Below, one piece after another: positions 54,184-60,914 of a DNA stretch of 64,000 bases. Both the position numbers and the translations under genes were made by a program. The notes beneath the pieces were generated by a model. The model ran no database searches and was not told the origin of the DNA. It worked only from the letters and a program-made list of their open reading frames with translations. The first letter of the stretch is position 1. Each line of letters begins with the position of its first letter. The stretch comes from Bog-257 sp963834135 (GTDB lineage Bacteria; Acidobacteriota; Terriglobia; Terriglobales; Acidobacteriaceae), in contig CAWIAN010000008.1 in assembly GCA_963834135.1 (NCBI GenBank), forward strand, positions 1-64,000. The letters are read 5' to 3'.

Positions 54184-56904
54184 TTAGTTTCGGTTAGCAA
54201 ATAAGGTAGCTTTGAACTGTTCGTGGCGCAGGCGCGCCTGATTCAGCAGCGTGTTGAACTCTGGTTCGCCACGAATGCCCTGTAATAAGGGATCATTCAC
54301 GAAATAAGGGTAACAAAAGAAACCGCCTCCGATGCTATGACGCAGCATGTGTAACGCGGAGTTCTTATCTCCCAGAACTGCGTAGGCCTGGGCCACTTTG
54401 TAAATGCCCTCGGGATCGGTTACTCCCCGCTCCTCGATTTTCTCCTCGACTTGGCGAAGGAACTTCAGGCCTTGGGCACTTTGGTCCTTGATCGAATAAC
54501 TAAGAGCTTTTCCTACATCGGCGGGAAGCAGAGAAGCGTTCTTCTCGAAGGCATCATCGAAGTCCCTGGCGGCTTGCGTATGCTCGTTCAGGTAATATTC
54601 GACCAGGCCCCTATAAAACAAAATATAGGCAGAATCGCTGGCCGGTAAGCTTCGCAGAAATGTTTTGTATTCGCCGAGATATAGAAAACTATTAATAGCC
54701 GAGCTGCTTATCTTAACCTCAGGATTATTCTGACGGGCTTTTTCGCATTCTTCTACAGACTCCTTCAGCATGCCGGCAAATCGATAAGCATAGCCTAGCT
54801 CCCAGTGTGCTTCGGCGTTGTTAGGGCTATCCTGAAGAACCGATCGCAGTAGCGGTACTGCTTGTTCAACCCTGCCAGTGTCGGTCAATAAGTTGGCCAA
54901 ATAGATTCGAGGTTCTACCAGCGCAGGGTTTAAGGCTATCGCCTTCTCATACGCATTCTGCGCTTTATCATAGTGCTCGCGGCCTCCAAATTGTAGCGAA
55001 GCATTCGTAGTGTACGCGCGTCCTAGATGCGCCCACGCAGGAGCAAAGGTCGGCTCGAGCGTCGTTGCTTTCTCCAGCATGTCAATCGCTGCGGCGAAGT
55101 CGTTCAGCGCATAAAAGTCGATTCCGCGAAGGTAGTCTTCATAGGCAGCGGTACTGATGGGCTTTTCAGGCTTTAGATTCGCGGCTTCCGCAGGCGAAAG
55201 ATTCAATTCCAATTGCTTGATAATCTGATTTGCCACACGGTCCTGGACCGTCAACAGCTTGTCATACTTCAGATCGATCGCTTCGCGCCACAGAATCTTG
55301 TCTGGTCTCACATCCACCAACTGGGCCGTGATCCTCAAGTCATCGCCATCCTTGATGTAGGTGCCGGTGAGCAGAGTATCCACATTCAAGTCGGCCGCGA
55401 CCTTCTTCATGTCTACGACCTGGTTGCGATACTTATCAACCGAAGACGACGGGCGGACCGTAAGGGAGTTCACATAGTCCAATTTGGTGATAATCTCGTC
55501 CGCCAGCGAAAAGCCCAGGAAGTCGGTTTGCGGGTCGCCGTTCAGATTTCGGAAGGGAAGGATTGCCAAGCTACGCGGTCCGGCGGAAGTTGGATGAGCG
55601 TGGGACCTTTTGACCGAGAAATAGCCAACCAGCAAAAGCACAAGGCACAACAGCATTGCCAGTTGCCAAATCCGAAGCCTCCTTGGCGAACCGATTTCAG
55701 TAGTGGTGGCCTGGTCAGTCGGCTGCATCGCTCGGTCCGATGCTTTTCCGTCCAGCCGCGTTCGGACAGGCGTCTTTAGTTTGGCTTGAAATTCTCTCTC
55801 TGCCTTAAGTGCCTGAAGGTCGACCTGGAACTCCCTCGCGGATTGATATCTGCTCTCGCGGTCTTTCCGAAGGGCCTTGGTGATGATGCGCTCGACCTCG
55901 GGTGGTATATCGGGCGCGAATTCTGCTGGCGATGCGGGCTCAACCTTCAAGATCTCAGCGATAACATCGCTGGGAGTGTCGCCCTGAAAAGCTGTTCTGC
56001 CGGTGACGAGCTCGTAAAGCACTGAGCCCAGGCTGAAGATGTCGCTGCGGGCGTCTACGGCGATTCCGCGCGCCTGCTCGGGTGACATGTATCTGGCCGT
56101 ACCGCGGACGATTCCAGGTTCGCTGGTCGAGAGGGCGATGGCGGCGCTTCGCCGAACCGTCTGTCCGGTGCGTAAGCCCAGCTTGGCAATTCCAAAGTCG
56201 AGGATCTTTACAATTCCGTCGCTCCGGATAATCACATTTTCCGGCTTGATATCCCGGTGAACAATGTTGGACGCGTGCGCGGCCGACAAAGCGCTTGCCA
56301 TCTGTATTGCAATATCGATTGCGGTATTGAGGGGAAGCCCTCCGCCTGCCATCTTGTGACGAAGGGTTACTCCGTCTACGAATTCGGAAACGATGTAATG
56401 CAAGCCTTCATCCCGGCCAAATTCGTAGATGGTCAGGATGTTGGGATGATTCAATCCAGAAGCGGCTAAAGCCTCTTGTTCAAACCGGCGGAGATCACGC
56501 TCGTCATTCGTCAGTTCTGGCAACACCACTTTCAGCGCGACCTTCCGTTTGAGCCGCGTATCCTGCGCCAGATAAACCTCGCCCATACCTCCAGCGCCAA
56601 GCAAAGCTAGAATCTGGTAGTGGGCTAACAGGGTTCCGGCACTAAGTACGGTCTTGGATTGTGCCAATGGAATTCCGGCAGCGGTTTGATCCTCGGCAGA
56701 GACGCTGTGCGCTATCTCGAGTACAGCCTGCGGCACAAAATCCATCGGCTTGTCGGAAGCGTCCAGGAGTGATTGCACCTCTCTTAGAAGAGCGGTGTCT
56801 TCTGCGCAGGCTTGCTGGAGAAATGCGGGACGATCCCGCTCGTCGATCTCGAGCGCGGCGTAGAACAATTCCTCGACCCGGCGCCAATCATGGGTGGCAG
56901 ACAT
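54184..56904 (-). CDS. Membrane Ser/Thr protein kinase with TPR region, paired with ECF sigma factor
   Basis: 906 residues. Residues 1-60 (DWRRVEELFYAALEID, DTALLREVQSLL) form the short helical domain often found before kinases that follow ECF sigma genes. Kinase: LGAGGMGEVYLA (102-113), Lys125, HRDIKPEN (216-223), DFG (236-238), GTARYMSPEQ; all intact. One membrane helix at about 408-430, then a TolB-like domain (SLAILPFRNLNGDPQTDFLGF) and TPR repeats (about 590-890). Starts 12 nt after the ECF stop, so the two genes form an operon. Confidence 0.92.
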   Translation of the reverse strand: MSATHDWRRVEELFYAALEIDERDRPAFLQQACAEDTALLREVQSLLDASDKPMDFVPQAVLEIAHSVSAEDQTAAGIPLAQSKTVLSAGTLLAHYQILALLGAGGMGEVYLAQDTRLKRKVALKVVLPELTNDERDLRRFEQEALAASGLNHPNILTIYEFGRDEGLHYIVSEFVDGVTLRHKMAGGGLPLNTAIDIAIQMASALSAAHASNIVHRDIKPENVIIRSDGIVKILDFGIAKLGLRTGQTVRRSAAIALSTSEPGIVRGTARYMSPEQARGIAVDARSDIFSLGSVLYELVTGRTAFQGDTPSDVIAEILKVEPASPAEFAPDIPPEVERIITKALRKDRESRYQSAREFQVDLQALKAEREFQAKLKTPVRTRLDGKASDRAMQPTDQATTTEIGSPRRLRIWQLAMLLCLVLLLVGYFSVKRSHAHPTSAGPRSLAILPFRNLNGDPQTDFLGFSLADEIITKLDYVNSLTVRPSSSVDKYRNQVVDMKKVAADLNVDTLLTGTYIKDGDDLRITAQLVDVRPDKILWREAIDLKYDKLLTVQDRVANQIIKQLELNLSPAEAANLKPEKPISTAAYEDYLRGIDFYALNDFAAAIDMLEKATTLEPTFAPAWAHLGRAYTTNASLQFGGREHYDKAQNAYEKAIALNPALVEPRIYLANLLTDTGRVEQAVPLLRSVLQDSPNNAEAHWELGYAYRFAGMLKESVEECEKARQNNPEVKISSSAINSFLYLGEYKTFLRSLPASDSAYILFYRGLVEYYLNEHTQAARDFDDAFEKNASLLPADVGKALSYSIKDQSAQGLKFLRQVEEKIEERGVTDPEGIYKVAQAYAVLGDKNSALHMLRHSIGGGFFCYPYFVNDPLLQGIRGEPEFNTLLNQARLRHEQFKATLFANRN

Positions 56905-56916
56905 GCGGCGGTTTCT

Positions 56917-57486
56917 CTACAACTGGTTTTCGGCTAGCTCCCGATACAACCATGCTTTGGCTAGTTTCAGTTCACGATGAACCGTCGCCGGAGAGATATC
57001 CATGGCAGCGGCGGCCTCATCGTAGGTCAATCCACCGAAAAACAAGAGCTGGATAATTTCGCTCTTGCGCGGATCGAGGGATGAAAGCCGACGCAGGGCT
57101 TCATCCAAATCCAGCACAATCGACGCAGCTTCCGGTCCTACAACTACCGCTTCATCCAGGGGAACCGGGATTTCGCCTCCGCCACGCTTTTGACGGCTGC
57201 GCGTTCTGGCGTATTCCACAAGAATGCGGCGTACGACTTTCGCGGCCACGGCATAGAAGTGCGCACGATCCTGCCAGCCGATATCGGCGTCCATCAACTG
57301 AATGTAGGCCTCGTGCACCAGGGCCGTTGCGCGCATGGTGTGGCCAGGCCGTTCCGACCTTAAACATCTGTCAGCGAGCCGGCGAAGCTCGTCATAGACG
57401 ATCGGCACTAACTGGTCAAGCGCATCACGATTTCCACCCCTCCACTGCTGAAGAAGACTCGTCACGTCTTGCCGATCGGGAGACAT
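56917..57486 (-). CDS. ECF sigma factor, X6-type (TIGR02999-like)
   Basis: 189 residues. Region 2 (about 20-95: DELRRLADRCLRSERPGHTMRATALVHEAYIQL and HFYAVAAKVVRRILVEYARTR) and region 4 (about 130-185: LSSLDPRKSEIIQLLFFGGLTYDEAAAAMDISPATVHRELKLAKAWLYREL) are complete. This subgroup typically lacks a classical anti-sigma gene and is encoded beside Ser/Thr kinases, as here, with only 12 nt between the genes. Control by the kinase is an inference. Confidence 0.92.
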   Translation of the reverse strand: MSPDRQDVTSLLQQWRGGNRDALDQLVPIVYDELRRLADRCLRSERPGHTMRATALVHEAYIQLMDADIGWQDRAHFYAVAAKVVRRILVEYARTRSRQKRGGGEIPVPLDEAVVVGPEAASIVLDLDEALRRLSSLDPRKSEIIQLLFFGGLTYDEAAAAMDISPATVHRELKLAKAWLYRELAENQL

Positions 57487-57843
57487 CCTGGTTTGCCTGA
57501 CTTGCGACCCTTTGGGCCCAATTCGTTGGTTGAAACAACATCGCCAGGCCGGGGCTGCAAGAACCGGCGCAAAAAGCGAATGAGGTGGGTAACCCTCACG
57601 ATCGAGGGGGTTTCTGCGCAGGATTATACCCCAAACAGAACAGTGATCGAATTCCTTTCTTGTTGATCGGCGTGATGCGCGATTTTTTTCTGCCCGAATG
57701 AGGGGATTCGAAGATGGATGTCACATATGTAGATGGAGGATGTTGAGGCGCTGGCCATACGCTGCACTCCCCCTTTTGTGCTAGATCCCGAATTCCAAAT
57801 CAGTTTCCGGCTCGGCGCCGCAAACACGCTAGGAGAAACGATC
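57487..57843. other. Divergent promoter region between the ECF and HAF-type genes
   Basis: Holds start signals for both directions. An in-frame plus-strand extension from 57733 has no ribosome-binding site and is rejected. No clear ECF-type -35 (GGAAC-like) could be assigned. Confidence 0.35.
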
Positions 57844-58713
57844 ATGAAACGCATTCACTTTGCTCTCGTCCTCACGCTGTTACTGGGCACCTCGCTGTGG
57901 GCACAGTCGTACAGCTTTCAAACCATCAACTACCCCGGCGACAGCTTCACTCAGCTGCTGGGCATTAACAACAATCTGACCATCGCGGGATACCACAATG
58001 TGAACAACAATTTGGGGTTCACTTTGCGCCTGCCTAACGGCTATTCCTCAGAGAATTTTCCGAACTCAATGATGACCCAGGTCATCGGCATCAACAATAC
58101 CAACGTCACCTCCGGCTTCTATGTCGACAACGACGGCAACACGCATGGCTTCTACCGGAGTGCCAGAGGCCTTTTCACGACGGCCGATTTTCCCGGCACG
58201 CCGTTCAATCAGCTTCTGAGCCAGAACGATATGAACCAGGCCGCCGGCTACTACAGCCTGAGCCAGAACAACTCGACCCCAGACTTCCCCTATGTCTACG
58301 ATGAACAGGGTGGCGTATTCGAGGTCATCTACATTCCGGGAGCGGTTGGCGGGGCACAGGCGACCGGCGTGAACAACTCGAGACAGGTTTGTGGTTTCTA
58401 CATCGATGCCAATAATGTGAATCATGGCTTCGTGCTGAATTTCGGTAAATTCAAGGCGCTTGATTATCCAAACAGCACGTTCACGCAGGCTCTCGGGCTC
58501 AACAATGCCGGACAGGTGGTAGGCGATTACATGGACGCGGGAGGGAATACCCACGGCTTCGTCTACAACATCAACGGCAATTTCTTCACATCCGTGGATG
58601 ATCCGAACGGCGTCGGTACGACGATCGTTAACGGGATCAACGACAGGGGAACCTTGGTGGGCTTCTACGGTACGTCGCCGATCAACAGCGGCTTCGTAGC
58701 ATTCCCCAACTAA
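57844..58713 (+). CDS. Secreted HAF-type repeat protein
   Basis: 289 residues from ATG with GGAGAAAC upstream. Signal peptide MKRIHFALVLTLLLGTSLWAQ. Seven-odd repeats built on ...xDYPGSxFTQxxGINNxGxxxGxYxDxxGNxHGFxxxxG (for example TQVIGINNTN, SGFYVDNDGNTHGFY, VVGDYMDAGGNTHGFVY, VNGINDRGTLVGFYG). This matches the extracellular HAF repeat family, an expected beta-propeller-like surface protein. Own terminator follows. Confidence 0.85.
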   Translation: MKRIHFALVLTLLLGTSLWAQSYSFQTINYPGDSFTQLLGINNNLTIAGYHNVNNNLGFTLRLPNGYSSENFPNSMMTQVIGINNTNVTSGFYVDNDGNTHGFYRSARGLFTTADFPGTPFNQLLSQNDMNQAAGYYSLSQNNSTPDFPYVYDEQGGVFEVIYIPGAVGGAQATGVNNSRQVCGFYIDANNVNHGFVLNFGKFKALDYPNSTFTQALGLNNAGQVVGDYMDAGGNTHGFVYNINGNFFTSVDDPNGVGTTIVNGINDRGTLVGFYGTSPINSGFVAFPN

Positions 58714-58736
58714 TCCGGGCAACGGATGATCCTTTG

Positions 58737-58768
58737 AAAGGCGGGCTGGTGCCCGCCTTTAGCTTTTT
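58737..58768 (+). terminator. Rho-independent terminator after the HAF-type gene
   Basis: Perfect 10-bp stem AAAGGCGGGC (58737-58746) / GCCCGCCTTT (58751-58760), 4-nt loop TGGT, then AGCTTTTT. Isolates the HAF gene from the RiPP region downstream. Confidence 0.92.
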
Positions 58769-58902
58769 AAGAATCGTCACTAAAATTCGCGGCATCCCTG
58801 TCTGCGAGCGTGCTGAAAATGCCGCTCTTCCAGACGAATTACTTTGGCCGTCGGATGACTTGTTTTTGCGATAGAGTCGAACGGCTCAAGGAGAAGAAAA
58901 TT

Positions 58903-59385
58903 ATGGCAACTGCAAGTGTAACGACGCGGCCTCCGTTGCCTCCGTTCACGCGCGAGAGTGCGATTCAGAAAGTGCGTCTGGCCGAGGATGGCTGGAACAC
59001 TCGCGATCCGGCGAAGGTCGCTCTGAGCTACGCGATTGATTCGAGATGGCGAAACCGTGCGGAGTTCGTTAACGGACGGAGCGATATTATCGCTTTTCTC
59101 TCCCGCAAGTGGGCCAAGGAACTGGACTACAGGCTGATCAAGGAACTATGGGCGTTCACGGGAAACCGGATCGCCGTGCGCTTCGCATACGAGTGGCACG
59201 ATGATTCCGGTCACTGGTATCGATCCTATGGCAACGAAAACTGGGAGTTCAACGATGACGGGCTTATGGCTAAACGATTTGCGTCGATCAATGATTTGCC
59301 GATCGCGGAAGCAGATCGCAAATATCACTGGCCGCTTGGACGCCGCCCCGACGAGCACCCTGGATTGAGTGATCTGGGCCTGTAG
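58903..59385 (+). CDS. DUF1348 / NTF2-like protein
   Basis: 160 residues from ATG with AAGGAG 9 nt upstream; an extension to 58810 is open but unused. The whole protein is a DUF1348 domain: PPFTRESAIQKVRLAEDGWNTRDPAKVALSYAIDSRWRNRAEF, FLSRKWAKELDYRLIKELWAF, RIAVRFAYEWHDDSGHWYRSYGNENWEF. SnoaL/NTF2-like fold, cytoplasmic, function unproven. It lies 171 nt before the borosin-type precursor on the same strand; a link to that locus is possible but the gap and common family make it uncertain. Confidence 0.85.
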   Translation: MATASVTTRPPLPPFTRESAIQKVRLAEDGWNTRDPAKVALSYAIDSRWRNRAEFVNGRSDIIAFLSRKWAKELDYRLIKELWAFTGNRIAVRFAYEWHDDSGHWYRSYGNENWEFNDDGLMAKRFASINDLPIAEADRKYHWPLGRRPDEHPGLSDLGL

Positions 59386-59556
59386 TTTTCTCCCAACTGA
59401 TCTGAATCTCTCAGGCGGACGTGCACACGATCCAAAATTACGAAGGGCAGGCCAAACTCGAGCGTAAGCTAATCAGCATTGATCAATCCATTTCCTTGAC
59501 AGTCGACAGCGACGGGCACTAAGTTCAGGTTGCGATTTGTTGAATATCCCATCGTC

Positions 59557-59790
59557 ATGTCGAACTTAGTCGACTATCTTTTGGAACTTGCGGCCGATCC
59601 CGATCGAAGTGCGCGCTTCAAGGCCGATCCCGAATCGGAGCTGCGTTATACTGCGCTGAGCGACACAGAGAAGCTGGCAATTGCGAGTCGTGATCCGCGA
59701 AAAATTTCAGAAGTGGTCGCCGATCAGACGCCCGATTCGGGAATTGTCCTGCAATGGTTGCTTTCCGTGTTCGACGGATCAGGCGGCTAG
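59557..59790 (+). CDS. Probable split-borosin RiPP precursor peptide
   Basis: 77 residues from ATG (an upstream TTG at 59530 is in frame). Residues 1-55 are a helical leader/recognition domain with the pattern LVDYLLELAADPDRSARFKADPE...LSDTEKLAIASRDPRKISEVV. This is the layout of the borosin binding domain known from SonA and from the C-terminal part of OphMA (LigA-like: FxxxPExxL, LSxxEKxAIxSxDPxxI). The last 17-20 residues (GIVLQWLLSVFDGSGG, 62-77) are hydrophobic then Gly/Ser/Asp, as in known cores where backbone N-methylation occurs. The methyltransferase gene starts 3 nt downstream. Family call is by pattern, no alignment run. Confidence 0.8.
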   Translation: MSNLVDYLLELAADPDRSARFKADPESELRYTALSDTEKLAIASRDPRKISEVVADQTPDSGIVLQWLLSVFDGSGG

Positions 59791-59793
59791 TCT

Positions 59794-60567
59794 ATGGCCA
59801 AGGGTAGTCTCATTGTCGTGGGCAGCGGCATCGCTGCACTCAGACATGCTACACAGGAGACTTGCTTCCATATCTCCCACGCGGACAAGGTATTCTTTCT
59901 AGTTGTAGATCCCCTCACCAAAGCTTGGATTCTGAGGCTAAATTCAGCGGCTGAGTCGCTCTCTATCCACCTTGTGCCAGGCAAGGACCGGCAAGAAAGT
60001 TTTAACGAAATGGTGGAGCGCATCGTGGCTGCTGTTCACAGTGGGCATCGCGTGTGCGCGATTTTTTATGGGCATCCAGGGGTATTCGTTCAGCCTTCCC
60101 ATATGGCGATAAATCGCGTTCGTGCAGAAGGTTATGACGCTGACATGCTTCCTGGAATATCCACGGAGGATTGTCTGGTCGCGGACCTGGGAGTGGATCT
60201 GTCCCAATCCGGGTATCAGTGCTTCGAAGCTTCGAATTTCCTGATATGCGCCAAACTTCCCGATGTGGCTGCGGCACTGATTTTATGGCAGATAGGAGTG
60301 ATCGGACAGGTGAAGTGCGGGGTCGGCCGGGCAGATGGACTGGAGATCCTGACCGAGAGGCTTCTTACGTTCTATCCCCCTTTTCACGAAGTGGCAATCT
60401 ATGAAGCGGCAACTTTACCTGTTTGTGACACTGTAGTTCGCAGAACGCCTCTCAGCAGCCTTCCAAACTGTCCCGTAAGTCCAATCTCGACACTATTCAT
60501 CCCAGCCGCTCACGAACCTTCGCTTGATGCAGAAATGCTGGCACGACTTGGGCTCGATATACGATAG
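59794..60567 (+). CDS. Borosin-type alpha-N-methyltransferase (SAM-dependent, tetrapyrrole-methylase fold)
   Basis: 257 residues. Tetrapyrrole (precorrin) methylase fold: N-terminal LIVVGSGI (6-13), YGHPGVF (92-98), AINRVRAEGYDADMLPGISTEDCLVADLG (105-133) and LWQIGVIG (164-171). The combination YGHPGVFxxPSHxAI, EGYDAxxLPGIS and EASNFL is that of split borosin methyltransferases such as SonM rather than of cobalamin-pathway enzymes, and no tetrapyrrole genes are nearby. Expected to methylate backbone amides of the 77-residue precursor encoded just upstream (gap 3 nt, so translationally coupled). Stand-alone length fits the split type. Confidence 0.85.
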   Translation: MAKGSLIVVGSGIAALRHATQETCFHISHADKVFFLVVDPLTKAWILRLNSAAESLSIHLVPGKDRQESFNEMVERIVAAVHSGHRVCAIFYGHPGVFVQPSHMAINRVRAEGYDADMLPGISTEDCLVADLGVDLSQSGYQCFEASNFLICAKLPDVAAALILWQIGVIGQVKCGVGRADGLEILTERLLTFYPPFHEVAIYEAATLPVCDTVVRRTPLSSLPNCPVSPISTLFIPAAHEPSLDAEMLARLGLDIR

Positions 60568-60639
60568 ATTTTACCCGCAAAATGAAGTACCTTGGGCTGT
60601 CGAGTCTTGGTGGTAAAGGCTATCAAGGAGGGGAACTCC

Positions 60640-60888
60640 ATGGCGAAGAACGCCAAGGATTTTATCGAGGAAGTCGGACGCAATGCCGAATTGCGGCAAG
60701 AGATGTTTAAACAATCGGGCGATGTCGTGCTGGGTCTTGCCAAGAAACACGGTTATGAGTTCAGCAAACAGGAACTGCATGACGCGTTGCGTGAAAAGCT
60801 GGGTGCTGCTCCCGTGCCGCCGGCTTCCGACACCGAATCTTCCAACTGCGTGGTCGTCATCGTCGCAGCGGCTGCGCGAAACAAGTAA
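60640..60888 (+). CDS. Nif11-leader-type RiPP precursor peptide
   Basis: 82 residues; AAGGAGGGG lies 6 nt before the ATG and the upstream TTG at 60592 is not needed. Residues 1-53 match the Nif11-like leader: AKDFIEEVGRNAELRQEMF, GDVVLGLAKKHGYEFSKQELHDAL. There is no Gly-Gly cleavage site; LGAAPVPPASD links to a short tail (S67, S68, N69, C70 then VVVIVAAAARNK). One Cys, several Ser/Thr and a hydrophobic tail are candidates for heterocyclisation or thioamidation by the YcaO enzyme downstream. Lies 72 nt after the methyltransferase gene, same strand. Confidence 0.85.
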   Translation: MAKNAKDFIEEVGRNAELRQEMFKQSGDVVLGLAKKHGYEFSKQELHDALREKLGAAPVPPASDTESSNCVVVIVAAAARNK

Positions 60889-60914
60889 CCTAGGGCCAAT
60901 TGAACCTGACAACG

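Noticed and set aside
55213..55779. Plus-strand frame antisense to the kinase at 54184
   Set aside because: Lies inside a well-supported kinase-TPR gene and shows no domain.
59794..60567. Reading the methyltransferase as a cobalamin or siroheme biosynthesis enzyme
   Set aside because: The fold is shared, but no tetrapyrrole genes are nearby, and the YGHPGVF/LPGIS/EASNFL set together with the adjacent small precursor fits borosin enzymes better.
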